A DNA stretch of 64,000 bases from positions 13,629,222 to 13,693,221 of the forward strand of contig OZ037766.1 in NCBI GenBank assembly GCA_964035545.1. Reading direction: 5' to 3'. Of the stretch, positions 25,601-39,557 are shown piece by piece. Position 1 is the stretch's first letter. The number at the start of each line of letters is the position of its first letter. The stretch comes from Bugula neritina. Lineage: Eukaryota > Bryozoa > Gymnolaemata > Cheilostomatida > Bugulidae. The notes beneath the pieces were generated by a model, which searched no databases, was not told the origin of the DNA, and saw only the letters and a program-made list of their open reading frames with translations. The position numbers and the translations under genes are program-made.

Positions 25601-28600
25601 TTCAATGAGTAGGTTTAACTACTGCTTAAGTGAGAGAACATAATTTAGAAGGATTTATGCTTTCACCATTTTCAGTTCAAAAACTAATTTCGCGCCGAGA
25701 CAATTTTGAGCAACTTTTATGCATTATTTATGATGAGCTGGTCAGACTTTTTCTTTCTCAAGTGTAAAATCAGCAAGAAAAAATATTTATTTCAGAGGTT
25801 GGAAAAATATATTTACTCACAATGGAGTTCAAATACAAGCATTGCATTTTGCAATCTGATTGATACGTTTTAGTAAAGATTGGATTGGATTCTGCTTTTT
25901 AAAGGATGTGGAGTAGAAATCTAGCTAATCAAAATTTAGACAGTCATTTATGGTCACGAGGGAGTGATTGTTCACATTCAAGTGAATTCAACCAGGATTA
26001 GTAAAACTATAACCTAAGTATCTAAATTCTAACAAAACTGAGTTTTATTTCTTTCAGAAAAGATGTAAACAGACCTAAAAACGTAGAGAATAGTATTTAT
26101 ATAATCACAACTGTAAATATATTACACATTGAAACCCAGGAAAGCACTGCAATGAAAACTACAACAAATAAGCAACTAAATGTTGGCTAGAAATACTAGC
26201 ATCAATCACTTAATACTTTGTTGAGAGAAGAATACATACTGTGATCAGTTGTTTCTGCAGCACTTTGTTCCTCGGCTTGTTCTGTTTCTATAAAATATAA
26301 TAATCCAAGAAATGAGGTTTAGATCTTAGTCTATTTAGCTACTAGCAGAGCCAACAGATCCCTACTTGAACATGTAAGTCTAATGACTTTGTAGACGATA
26401 ATGCTTGCTGTTATGGCTTTAATATTATTATGAGAAGCAATAAAAAGGGCATAGGCTAACCTCTGCCTTACAGTTCAAAACATACACACCATTAACAGAA
26501 TGCATTTAGCTGTTCAACTAACACTATAATAATATCAACAAACCATTATTTAGTCAGGTGTAAAGTATTATGTGAGGAAATAGGAGCAAGCCACGAAAAC
26601 ATCCAATACTACAGGACTATGATGCAAAGTGTAACATCACACAACCTAATGCTATCTATATTGAAAAGAATATGTATCAAAATGCAGTCTCTACCTTTAT
26701 TATCTATTATCATTTAGAATAAAAAACAGGTTTTTGGTGCATTAGCAGACCCTGGCATCAATAGTGGTTTTATTAAATCTTGATGTTAAACAATTTGGAA
26801 AGAAATCCTTTAATTTAAAAGCATAACGTGTTGAGAATTTTTTATTTAACTCATAGTTCAGTGTTGTATACAGTAAGGCAAAAACCAGCTATTATAATGT
26901 AGAGCTATAGCTACATAGTTAACAAGGTGAGCATAACTCCTATTCCAATAGCTTGACAGAGCTGTCCTTTGGTTCTCATGGTTTGTAGACATTATATTTT
27001 ATTTAAATACATGTTTAAAACTTGTTCAGCTCTAGACTAGTTACATTTTACAACCAACAGGTGGCTAATAAAAAGCAACTTGGAAACATTACTGTCTTTT
27101 GGTGTTTTTGATAGAAAAGATGAAAAGCTGAAAATTAGTAACTGGCATTAGTTGCTGCCAAGTAATACAAATAAATACAGAAAATCATGAAAGTTTTAAA
27201 TATAATTAATGACAGAGGAGCATAACTACCAACAAATCACATTTACACATATTCTACAGATTGCTGCCCATTGATTAAAGTCTTTAGGTAAACAAAAGGA
27301 GCAGTTGCAACCCATAGAAACAAATTTTAATAAATTCAAGTAACTTGAACTCGCACAAAAGTAAAACAAAATTTTCTACTCCAAAGTTAAGCATTAAGAA
27401 GCAAAGCGACAGTTAATTGAGTTAAAACAATACTTTTGAAAGGCAGTTAGATTTCAGAAAACTATGCTCAAGCAGGCAAGCTAATAAATAAAAAGGTTTA
27501 TCTAGCATGCTACGTCTTACATTAAAAACTATGAATCCAATTTGACCTTTCCTTCGGTGCTCCATTTGGAGGAAAACAACTTTTTACACAGATGGAGCAA
27601 CAGAAAGACTGAAACTGCCTCAGAATTCAGACTAAGCCTAACAGCAACTAAACCAACTGTGATTATTATGGACTGGAAGTTTATAAGCCTCATTGCCTAA
27701 AGGTAGGCCTAATGTGGGATTTTAAAAAATAAAAACACTTTTGGTCACATGACCACTGATTGATATTTTTTGATGTTTTGTTAGAAGTAAATTATTTAAT
27801 GTTAAGTGTCCAAGTTATGTCTTAGGTGTGACTTGTTTGGAGAAGCCGTGCTTTAGAGTACTAGGTCTATGTGACAACATAGCAATAGTGAAAGCGTCAT
27901 AAAATAGTGATAGTTACGAACCAAGCAGATATACAGAGGCAACACACTACAACTATGCATATATAATCTACATTGTACACTGAGGCTACACTGTGCACTG
28001 AGGCTATACACTCCACACTATCTACTGCAGCATAGACTGAGCACCAACTACTGCTTACTTGCTGAATCTACCACATCTATATTTACTGGCTCTGTACTAA
28101 CTTCTTCGCGTTTACTCTCAACTATAAACACAGACAATGATTTTTGCACAACATAATGTATGTGTGTAGCAACATATGTATGGGCAATTATAATATTCGT
28201 GAAACTGTTGTAATATATACTAAATTACATGAGTGAGCGGTACAACAAGAAGACAATTCCTAAAAGTTAACAGATATCAATTCCTTTTTTGCTTTCTAAT
28301 TTAACATTATCTTGAGTTACAAAACCAAAAAAGCATTGTTCAGAAGCCAATTAATACTTTATGTAGGGAAACGGTGAGCATATTTCTGCAATTATAATAG
28401 ATGAAGGCAAATGTGACCTAAAATAGAACATTATTACAACACATTTGCAACATTACATTTACAACACACAAGCATTTGAACTTCACAGTAACTATTTGCT
28501 CATGGTATTCTAGTAGAATCAGTGTATTACACCTGTTTCACAGCTACTAGCTAAGAGAGACAACTAGCATTGTTTACCCCCAGTCAACCAAATAATCCAG

Positions 28601-31600
28601 AATTCAGTAAATTGCTAAACCCAATTGTGCTGCTGGTACACAAGCAAAAACTGCACCTATTCACCTAGTAACAGGCTATATTCAACTGTTGAGATAAAAA
28701 TACTTTACAAGCACAGCATTGACTATAGTGAATGAGAAGTTTCCATGTCATGTACACAATACAGCCATATTTTACATATCCAGAGAGGACATGTGATGTG
28801 ATATTGCCACACAATACTGCACAGTATTATACCATGCAATGGGTCTCAGGTTGATCTGGTGAATTCATAGTTACAGTAAGAACTGGGTATGTTTAATCAC
28901 TGGTGGACATGCTTTAGGATGAAAAGCTTACTGCTTGACACCACTTTGAGCAATTGTAACCTAGTGTGGCTTCTCTTTCAACTTACCAGGCCACCCAAAA
29001 CTACGCTACTAATATAATATATATGTGTGTGAATACACCTGCAGCATTAAATACCACACTGCAGCTTCAGCAAAGCACATATTATTTAGGAAAACAACAT
29101 AGCACAGAATTTTTCCCTAGCCTTAGAAAATTTATAGCATAAAACTCAGCTTTACCAGACACCACAGATATTCTGTGTAGTAATACTCATTATCCTTCAG
29201 ACTCCATGTATTACTCACAGAATTTAAGAAAAATCCTATATTCATGGAAAAGAGCAATGCCTACACTGTAATAATGCACCGAAAATATAGACCTGAACTG
29301 TTAGAGAGAGAAATGAAAGAGCTTGATGATTAAAAGAATAAAACTTCATTTTCCATTGGCTGAAAATGTGGCAACTTGATACAGAAGTGACACCCACATA
29401 TTTTTTCAAGTGTTGCAGTAATAGTACTGGTAAGGATTAGGAAAGAAAAAAAATCTGGGCAACTTGACTAAGAATTTACAAGTTTTGCTTAGCCTGGAAG
29501 GTTACTGCCTTTTAAGGAATGTAAAATAAGCCAGTTGAAGCAGTGCTATGCAATGAGGTGATAGCAAAATAATTTTCCAGAATATTACCCAACAAATTAT
29601 GAAGTAATTTTGAGTTTGTTTGTAGAGAAATTTTTTGACACCAAAAACCTCATCATATTCTGTTATTAAATAATTAATGGTTCTAAACCATGCTAGTGGC
29701 TAGACCTCTTTCTGTTGAAGCAGCAAAACATAATAATGTACATATGAATAGGTATATATGCTAAAAGGAGCTCACGGTTAAGGAACAAGTGAGTCGAATA
29801 AACTGCAAAAGTCTGTTGCCTACCTGAATCTACAGCTTCTGGAGAATGTGATTGACTCTCCTCAGACTGATTTTCTTTTAGCAAACCTTTTTTTATTAGT
29901 TCTTCGCGAGACTTTCGAACAGACAACCGCCTTTCTAGTTCTGTCAGACAACAATTGCAAATACAGAGGCTGAGTACAGAGGCTAAATGCCGAGAGTCTG
30001 AGAGAGAGAAGTGGAGGAGAAAAAGATGAAACAAAACTGACAAAAATAATGTCGAAGTTTCAACGCATTTATTCCTCTCAACTGTGGACTGTGACCAGAC
30101 CTAGATGCTAAGCACACTCTAGGGGTATAGGGGGTATATGGCTAGCTGCATAAATGATATGAAGTATAAGTACACTAGCAATTAGCCTACAAGATAAAGC
30201 AGCTGTAGGAATATACTCATCACATGGTTAATAAGGCAAACTTACAAGAATTGAAGTGCTTGAGTGTATTATTATCTGAGATACTGCATTTAAGCTAATT
30301 TCATAGTTAAAACAATATTTATGAACGCAGAAGATTTAGTGCTGACTATAAGACACCAAGAATAAAATAAATCCTTTACCAAACTTGTAATGAGAATGGA
30401 ATAAGAGCTGACGTAAAAAGGTAAGAGAGGTCAATAACTATTGAAGTTTAACATGAGGTACTAATTAACCAAAATCTATGTTGCCTGGACCATAAGGAAT
30501 GATGAATATGTATCTAATTTACATCTTAATACCACCAAAATGAAAAATGTTAATGACAACTCCCTAAAAGAATTTGGTATATATGCGATATAGGAGCTAC
30601 ATATAATATGGTGACCACCTGCTAATCATTTACACATTGAGGGACCTGAAACCTGTACATTGAGCTGCAGCAACAAGAAAAGTTCAAAAGCCTGAGTTCT
30701 TAGACTTTTTATGAAAATTTTAATTACGAGCATATTTCCGCTACGAGGAGGTAACATTTTAGTGATGTTTTTCTACAACAGAACCCAGCCTTTTAAGAAC
30801 TTCTCTGACGCCATCCCTGTTCCCATCTTCAAACGAGAAACATAAAAGTAAAAGCATATCTTCTTGTTAATAGGAGCAGCTAGCATGAAATAAAAAGTGA
30901 GCCAGTTCTACGCAAAGCATTTAAATTGGCAAAAACAACCACTCAAGTACATCTAGTTTACTGGCACCCATAGTCAAACTGTTATACTGCACCACATACC
31001 AACAGCTTTCTGCTCTAATTTCTTGCTTCGTTTCTTTCTTTTCCACTTCCAAGGTTTGAATATTATCGCCAACTTAGACCAGAAACTCTTTTTCTTGGTG
31101 GGCGACATTGGAGGATTGAGCGCTGACGCGGCAGCTTCTTCAGTGTCAATAACCGTCAACTCCGCTGTCTCCTCTTCCGTCACATGACTATCCTCTGAAG
31201 TCAACACAGTCGAATGTTCGTTGTTTGCATTTGAGGGTGTGTGACAATCTTCCTCACCTTGAGCCGCGGGGTCACTACTAGAAATGTCAGCAATTGCAAT
31301 CTGATCTGATATCACAGGTCTGTCTTGGAATGCATTCATTGTGCTGCTGTGGAGGTTTGGGGACAACTGTTGTGTGCCGCTAGCTTCATCTGGGTGAGAG
31401 ATGGAGACCTCCGACCCACCACCAGCCGCCACTTCAGCCACATTTGAATCACCAGACGTGGCATCAGTCTGTTCGGAGGAGGTAATTTCTAAACCATTTT
31501 TAAGAACTTCAGCTAATAAAGAACTAGTATCAAGTTTTGGAGGTAAGATATTTTCAATATCAGAGTCTGATTGAGTGGTTCCATGCTGAACTTTTCCATT

Positions 31601-32393
31601 CATTGAGGCAGCATGATTCTCTTCAACTTTCAGATCTTCTGCAATGTATTCCACAAATAATTATATTATTGACAACAAAAATAAAATATTTAGCCTTATT
31701 TTACGCATAGGACAAGATGTCCTGAGCACATTGGCCTATTAATAACTGTTTAATGTTTATTTGTATAAGGAATACCATAAGAGTTACACCGCTGCTTATA
31801 TAGCTATATTTTCTAGCAACATATTATTATTTGGTTGTATCTATAGATTCTATACACATGCTTATTGTCACAATAAATATATGAAAACCCACAACCTTCT
31901 GTAAAAAATTTTGCAGAAGCAATAGAAAACTTTACCTTAAATCCTGCATTTATGATTGTAAACTTATTACTATACTTTATACAGTTGACAATAAAAATTC
32001 CAAGCAGAATCACAGCAAGCTGGTGAGATATAAGCACATATTTATGAACCAGTAACATGTTGATTTTCCTATTGCTTATTATATATCAGTTTACACGTAC
32101 TGATACTTGAGTAATCCTGGAAAATATATTGGATCAACCAATTCAAATAATTTTGAACTGAAAGGGTGGTGGATAACACTAGCAAGGGTAACTAACAATG
32201 TTTATTTTGGGGGAGGGGGAGAGGTTATCAAACTTTATTGATTATTTTACTAGCTGATAAATATGGAAAAGAGCGCCATTTAAACTCATGCAACTGTGTC
32301 TCCTTAACTATATTACAGAAACTTACTGTTGGTGTGTTGGTTAGGTAATATTGCATACGGCTCCTTAAGATCAACATTGGCATCGTAGCTCAT
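19687..32393 (-). CDS. PHACTR: Phosphatase and actin regulator (PHACTR family)
   Basis: PHACTR proteins bind G-actin through RPEL motifs and protein phosphatase 1 through the C-terminus, linking actin state to PP1 activity. Thirteen exons join in frame to 642 aa: complement 32327..32393, 31000..31638, 29824..29940, 28059..28121, 26240..26287, 25326..25451, 23238..23496, 22695..22798, 22313..22525, 21726..21787, 21263..21400, 20778..20854, 19687..19702. The basic block [15 protein letters not shown] lies near residues 215-232. RPEL-N ([18 protein letters not shown]) is at about 238-256, a proline-rich segment at 355-385, and C-terminal RPELs at about 485-506, 525-545 and 565-585. The PP1-binding tail runs from [18 protein letters not shown] to RFHRP. 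The final exon codes only five residues plus stop, yet matches the family's invariant end. The start (MSYDANVD) is the least certain part. The family is certain. Confidence 0.93.
22632..22668. repeat. (CA)n microsatellite in a PHACTR intron
   Basis: An ACACAC run with two GT interruptions, between two PHACTR exons. Confidence 0.9.
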
Positions 32394-33940
32394 TGTTGTC
32401 CCAACTATGTTTTTAGCAAATGTGATTCTACAAGATTTCATTATTCAGCAATCAATGTAAATACACGATTAAAATATATTAACATTGAAGGAAAACTAAA
32501 AACATGCCCTTTCAAAAAGTTTTGTTGATGCGAAAACTATAGAAACTAAAATAAACGAAATGTAAATTTTCTTTTACATTCTGTATAGCTTATAGTCAAA
32601 ACTTGAAGGTAAAATAGTGCAAAACTCAAATAACATATTAACATAAAAAAGGATTTGACAGATTGTAATGGTAGTAATAGCTATATTAAACTAATGTTAG
32701 CTCTATTGAAGTTAAATTTATTACCACCATTACATAGTACCATTTAACATTTTAATGCAGTATATGATTGTGTATATTTAAATCCTAAATATATAATTAT
32801 GTACTGCATGACACCAATAAATGATACTAAATTACAAATACTGACAATGGTGAACAGATGTTTAAAATTAAGCTTTGCATATAATGACAAGCTGGTAGTG
32901 TAGGTACTGAGAATAGCATTACTAGGTCAGTGAATAAACAAACTATAGATACTTCAGTTTCTAATACCTTTTTATTCTGATGACAAGTTTTTATTACTAA
33001 ATATAATATTAATAAGTGCATCAATAATAAACAATAATGATAGCATTTTACACCAATATAATCATTTGTTATTAGTGAATAATAAATATGAGATGAGTCA
33101 AAGCCACAAAATACTTGAAGTAAACTAGAAAGTTTTGAATACGTAAAAAATTGACTGGGTGACAAGAAATCTCTAGTTTTGATGTACCTAAGTTGCAAAG
33201 GCAAGCAGAAAAATTCTTCAAATGAAGTTATATACAAACAATTAGGTGAGCAAGTCAAGTCCATGCTAATATTTCTAACTTGGGGATTAATAACTATCAC
33301 TAAATTCAAGTAACAAGTATATTTATGAGACAAAAGCATGTTCCTTCAATTTAATAAATATAAAAAAGGAATCACTACGATTATAAGCTCCACTCTTGAC
33401 TCTAGAGTACATAGTGATTATTATATTCATAATCAATTGCTGTGATTAGTCTATTACTATTAGTATTACACTCTTATTACTATTTGTTAGTTTTATAGGC
33501 ATAATATTAACTATAAAAATAAATATAAAAACATAAAATTTATACTAATAGTTATAGTTAACTTTATTAATTTTTTTATCGCCATCGCTATTCATTTACA
33601 AATATTATTACTAATTGATTAAATTAAAAAATAATCTGACAAATAACTTTAATTACTATTACTATTAGCTAATAATTCACAATAGAATAATGGTAATAAT
33701 AAAGATATGAAATTCAATATGAATATGAATATCATTATCAATTTGAATATGTTCAAATTTAGGTTTACCATCAACTTAAAACTTTTACTTGAATAGAAAC
33801 TTTAACTGTATTTCAATTTATATTATTATTTTTATAACTTATACAGTATAACTTATACTTATACCAGTTATAGTGATAGTCGACTAAAGACATTAAATTT
33901 GATAAAATCAAAATTAAATAACTTAGTAACTATAAGTCAC
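32394..33940. other. Intergenic DNA 5' of PHACTR
   Basis: AT-rich sequence. It contains a 170-codon minus-strand frame (32827-33339) that I judge accidental, and an imperfect 16-bp inverted repeat (32664-32679 with 32719-32734, one mismatch). PHACTR 5' UTR exons may be hidden here. Confidence 0.45.
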
Positions 33941-35420
33941 TGGCTTTCTCTCCTCACTCTCAACAATTCACAGGCTTTAGTCTTGGAATAATAGTTTAAG
34001 TTGCACTTACTGCTTAGTCTTACTCTTACAGTTACTGATAAACATACTGATACACTTACAGTTACACCTAGTCTTACAGTTACTGTGAGTGCGTCTGTTA
34101 GTGTTAGTGTTACTATTAGACTTAGTGTTAGGTGTTACTGTTAGACTTAGTGTTACTGTTAAGTGTTACTGTTATTGTTACTGTTAGGCCTAGGGCTTAG
34201 AGTTAGTGTTACACTTACTGTTAGTGTGAGTGTAAGTGTTAGAGTTAGCCCACTCATCAATATAAAAAGAGTGGGATTCAGGTAAATTATTAAGCTCTAT
34301 AAAGCGAGTATTAAAAATCATTAGAGTTGAATTGGTAGCTTTAACTGTGAGTGTGTAGGGCAAACACTAGGATTAGGAGTAAGACTAAGTGTAACAGTAA
34401 CTCACTGAACAGGAACCAAACTTTGTAACAGCCATTGGTGACCTAATTATAAACATCCGGCGAAAATAGTGGCTTAAAACGAAACTATGGTAGAGGACTT
34501 TGTTTACGTCAGTCACGTGATGATTACGTCATAGGTTTTGTTACTCGTGACTCTGAATCAATTACTGATGCTCCAAGTATAAATATAACTATGACCGTTA
34601 CTTACTAGTCTGAGTCATATCGATATTGTATTTAAACTGAACACCACCCTCATTCATCTATTTATAAAACTGGTGGTTCATCATAGTTAGTGTTACATTC
34701 AGTTTTACACTGATTCTATATAGTTAATGTTGATGTTATAGTTACTGTTACTGTGTTAGTGTTACTGTTAGTCAGTAAGTTAGTGTTATACTTATACTTA
34801 TAGTATTACTATTAGTATTACTTTTACTATTACTATTACAGTATTAGTTATACTACAACTACAAGTAGTACTAGTCGTACATTACACTTTACAGTTACTT
34901 TAAGTTTAAGTTTAACAATAACTATAAGTATAACTTTAAGTTTAAGTTTAACATTGTGATTAATTTTCATTTTGAACTTAAGCCTAAATAATAAATTAGT
35001 AATTTTAACTTTAAGTTTAACTTTAAGGTTAATAAATAAATAATAACATTAAATTTAATTGAATAGCTATAAGTATAAGTATAAGTTAATTACTGTTACT
35101 ATTACTATTAGTATTAGTATTACCATAACCATTAGACTTCCTCTAATTTTTAGTTATTAGTTTTACTTTTACTATAGTATTACTATAAGTATACGTTATT
35201 GACTTCAATAAGTGAATAACATTGACAATCACAATAAGTGTAACATTATGATTATGATTAACATAGCAATAGTTAATGTTATAGAGATAGTCATATTGCT
35301 ACTGATGTTGAGTCTGATACTCATAGTCATAGTCACTTGAAGTTGGTAATAGTATAAGTGCAACTTTGAGCTGGGCTAGGTAGTTGTACTTGAGTTACAC
35401 TTTAAAATTATGCTTAAACA
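33941..35420. repeat. Hexamer-periodic low-complexity region
   Basis: Long stretches are built of TTAGTG/TTACTG/TTAGAC-type hexamers (densest at 34075-34260), then TTACTATTAGTATTACT and TAAGTTTAAGTTTAAC-like units up to about 35400. The period is about 6 bp but units are impure and change orientation. The TTAnnn step resembles decayed interstitial telomere-type repeat, but canonical TTAGGG arrays are absent. Confidence 0.75.
34504..34531. promoter_or_regulatory. Clustered ATF/CREB-like and E-box motifs
   Basis: Within 28 bp lie TTACGTCA (34504-34511), the palindromic E-box TCACGTGA (34513-34520) and a second TTACGTCA (34524-34531). TTACGTCA is a CRE-type ATF/bZIP site and TCACGTGA a USF/TFE/MITF-type bHLH-Zip site. 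The cluster sits in an island of normal-complexity sequence (about 34430-34600) inside the hexamer-rich region, between the divergent PHACTR and syntenin genes. It could serve either or both promoters; that role is inferred. Confidence 0.5.
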
Positions 35421-36578
35421 ACCTTTAGTTAATACTAATAGTATAGACTATATTCATACCTCATAATCATATGAGTATAAAAATAGTTAAATACTAGTTT
35501 TTGTTTTAATATAAGTATAAATGCTATTGGAATTTTTTATTTCAACTTTTATAAAAACAGTATGATTATAATAAATACTTTTTAAAATGCTATAACGATT
35601 AGTATCATAATGATAAATCTAACTACAAGTTTAAGTAAATTGGTTATTATCCATATGACATATTCTATTTTAGACTACAAATACTTTCTCAATTTATTTT
35701 TCTATGCAACTACTCTAAAAACACATCATGCCACTGATTATTAAAATTGTTGTTATCTAATTAATATAAGTCAACCTCTCAGTTAGTGTTACAATGTAAC
35801 TTAAACATATTGACTAATAAATGTAGATCATTATAAGTACTAGGTTATCAGATCTGCTAGTAATTTTAGCTTAGCCACTAGTCATAGTTACATATATAAT
35901 GGCATTATTATCAATTTCATCTTTGTTAATGAACATTGGCATATAGTTATTTAGTCACACTATCCATTTCCTGTCAGCCCTCCTTGACATTGGATCTTAA
36001 TTTTTTCAGCTCGCTTATTTAATCATGAATCTAACTAAGAATACTGCTACTCGACAGTTATTTACTGCACTCTTAAACTCCACTATTCATATACATAATT
36101 TTAGTGTTAGGATTCACTCGCTTATTCAATAGTTATATTATTTCTCTTGTAATAAATGGATGCCACCTCTTAGCTGACAGAGATTTTATTGCTTTACTAA
36201 TTTACTGCTGTGACATATAATAGTATACTTGTACTGCAGTTTGATGCCTGTTTTTAAACTACAAAATATGCACACATTGTATTTTTAATTATTTTTCAAC
36301 TATTGCTATACATTTATAATGGCAAACATGGTTTAGTGTAAGGCATGGTTGCCTAATATAAACTTTGTGCATAGTTTTTTTTGGAAATTGGCTGCAGTAT
36401 TTGTAATAATTCAGTTTGTCAATGGGAGTTGTAAATAAGTCTTCAGGTAATCACTCGGTGTCTTTTAATAGCTAGTAATATTTACTTCCTTTAATTTGCT
36501 GACCCAGAATCCATTTATTTTATGTTGATGTACAGTAAATAATTTTATTGGCTTTGATGTGGCTTCTTACTGTTTTAG
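35421..36578. other. Intergenic DNA 5' of syntenin
   Basis: AT-rich sequence with no gene seen. A TTTTAG acceptor at 36573-36578 probably marks the border of the exon holding the syntenin start, so a non-coding first exon and promoter lie upstream. Confidence 0.45.
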
Positions 36579-36598
36579 AGTAAACTCAAACAGCCAAG

Positions 36599-39557
36599 AT
36601 GCCGAACCTTTATCCAACCTTAGAAGATATGAATGTTGATCATATGCAGCAAGCGCAGAACCGTGTGGCACCGCAAGTGGCCGCTCCAGCACCTGCTGCT
36701 ATTCAGTATCCTCCTCCATATGGGGCGGCAAACCCCACTTATGGTACAGCTCCAGCTTATGGGGCTGCACCCAGTGCAGGAGCCAGTTTATATCCATCAC
36801 TAGATGACTACATGGGTTTAGATTTAGCCCTGGTCAGACAGACGACACCTCAGAATCAGCAGGTAGGTTTTCAGTTAATAAACAACTCTAGTTTAAACTT
36901 GGTTTATTCTGTTTACATGCAACTATGTTCCTACATGAACTCCTACAGCATAAACAGCTATAGGTTGATGGCCTATTGGGAATAATCTATACAATGCAAT
37001 GACCTATCCTTTAGTGAGCAGTTTATTGCATCAATTGAGGTCAAATGCACTCCAATTCTCAGCGTTACAAGTGCTACTAAAATGAGTACGGATTGTCTAG
37101 GGTTTTTTGTTAAGAATTTTAAAACAAGTTTGAAGGCTAAATTTACTGATAAATGTAAACATAACAGTAATGTGGCAGCTGTTTGTACTACCAGCAAACA
37201 TGACTAATATGTCATTGTCCGAATCTTGTTTTTCTTTCTAGGTTGCACCTTATGCTGGCAGCGGTCAAACGATGGTTGCTCCAGTCAGCGGTAATGATGT
37301 TGGAATCAAGAGAGCGGAGATTAAGAATGGAATCAGAGAGCTAGTGTGCTGCAAGGATGGTAATGGCAAGATTGGACTCAGGGTCAGAGCTGTTAACAAA
37401 GGACTGTTTGTTGCATTTGTGCACAAGAATTCCCCAGGTGAGCTGGCCCAGGAGCATGCCCAATGAACACCTAATGGTGCTGTACAGTCTAATAAAGCTG
37501 TGTTTTAAAAAACATGTTTCAACTTTTTAAAAACAACTAGACGTGTATACTAAAACAAGTTTTCTATTTATAATATTTTTTGGTTTTATTCTAGTATGCA
37601 GAGAATTTTCTCTTAAACCTAGACTTCAGAGCTACACGTTTAGGAATACAGTGCAGTCATAATAACTGTTGTTTATTGTTACCTTTTAGCATCAATGGTT
37701 GGACTAAGGTTTGGGGATCAAATCCTACAGATTGACGGAAAGACAGTGGCTGGCTGGGACACAGAAAAGGCAATGGAGTTTCTCAAGAAAACTAGTCCAG
37801 AGAAGATTACATTTGCTGTTAGAGACAGGTCCGTATTATGGCATACACATTTCTGTGTAGCCAGCGTACTAGTAAACTTATAGCAATGCCTTTTCTTCAT
37901 CATAGTCTATTACGTTTACTCAGAAATATGTGTGAATCTGAATAACGCACAACACAGTATTAAACAGAGTTTTTGGAATTCGTGAATAGCCATAATTAGT
38001 AATAGGCTACTGGTTCATCACATTTCTTATTTAGCAAGTTGATAGTAATGTTATTGCGCAATGCCATGTGACTATGGCAATGCATACGTAAGTATCATGG
38101 GACTTGCTATGATATTGCCTTATCACTAAGTCATTAATGTAAACTATAAATAGTCTTAGGACCATAGAGATTTCGCAATCACAAGGAAGCGAATAACACT
38201 TGTTATTCATACCTCAAACTGCTCACTCACGTTGTAAAGTTGTGTCATAAATACATACTGGTAATAAGTTTAACTTGTGATGTTGTATCAAGAAAGCAAA
38301 TTCCTCATGCTCTGTGACATATACTGGGAAAAAATATTATTTCTTCCCTATTTCCTAAACTTGAGTGTGTCATAAAATGTCTTGCCCAGAGATTGTAATC
38401 CATGTTCTATTTTAGGCCATTTGAGCGTACTATTACCATGCAGAAGGACAGCAGCGGCCATATTGGATTTGTGTTTAAAAGTGGAAAAATAACCCACTTG
38501 GTGAAGGACAGCTCTGCGTGCCGTAATGGCGTGCTGACTGATCACCAACTCATAGAGGTGAATGGACAGAATGTGGTGGGACTGAAGGACAAGGAGATTG
38601 GGGAGATAGTTGATGAGTCACCTGCTACTGTGACTATTACCATCATGCCTACTGTACTTTACGAACACATTGTCAAGTGGTAAGTTGAAGTTTATAAGTA
38701 GTATTATACTAGTAGTAGCTGTTGCCTTGAAAATTGTTCATATTGGAATGTTTTTGTGAAAAGCACTGCTATTAATGGTAGTCACAAAACAGAATGGTAC
38801 TGAAAAGCACATTGAGGTAGAAATATCAGACACATAATTGGCAAAAGTTGGTACATTTAATAGGAATATTTTGTGAAGTAGCTGTTCAAATAGCAACTTT
38901 TATAAATACATGTGTTTGTCTACATATAATTGGTTAATTTGTAATCAGTCTGGCATACCAAAATGCATGCTTATTAAAATGTAAACTGTATTGTGTTTTA
39001 AATATCAACTGTTATTAAAAACAGTGATAGCAGCTTTGTTTTTTACCAAGGCATCCAACACACACTGGCCTTTATCTCATGCAATCTGCAATATAAATGG
39101 CCTGTACTATCAGTGATCTCAAAAGTGTCAATTCTAGTTTGAATTTATGTTGATATAATCATCATAATTTTTAGCTGTATTAGTTGTACACAAATGAGTT
39201 ACTACTTTGAACAGTTGCAGTAAACTATCCTTTTACATCAGCACTCCATGTTAGATTCTATATAAGGAAGTTGTAAGAGTGTTCTGGATTAGTTCCTTCT
39301 TGCATGCTTCTTCATAGGCTAGTCAGTTCAGCAGTGTGCTAAAATATATAATTCAATTTGGTTCCATTGGAATTCCCTGAAGTATATGATATAATAAATA
39401 TGTCATAGTTTTGAAAATCATAACCTTGCTCCATCGTATTTTCTTCTAAAACTGTTTAGCTTGTTTGGCTGTTGAATAATATATTTTTGTTGTTTCTTGT
39501 AGTATGGGGTCTAGTTTGGTCAAGAAGCTGATGGATCATTCAATCCCCGACTTTTAA
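36599..39557 (+). CDS. SDCBP: Syntenin, tandem-PDZ adaptor
   Basis: Syntenin binds syndecan tails and many membrane receptors by two PDZ domains and recruits ALIX for endosomal/exosomal sorting. Five exons, 36599..36862, 37242..37437, 37690..37828, 38416..38679 and 39503..39557, give 305 aa (human syntenin-1 is 298). The N-terminus has LYPTL (residues 4-8) and LYPSL, the LYPxL motifs for ALIX binding, then DYMGL as in the vertebrate protein. PDZ1 spans about residues 117-198 with carboxylate loop KIGLR. PDZ2 spans about 203-283 with loop HIGFVF. The tail ends LMDHSIPDF. Exon 3 uses a weak donor (AG|GTCCGT), but the junction to RPFERTITM is exactly conserved. Poly(A) signal at 39621-39626. No break seen. 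Confidence 0.96.

Noticed and set aside
32827-33339. 170-codon minus-strand frame upstream of PHACTR
   Set aside because: Leu/Cys/Tyr-rich composition expected of AT-rich noise, no recognisable motif, and no supporting context.
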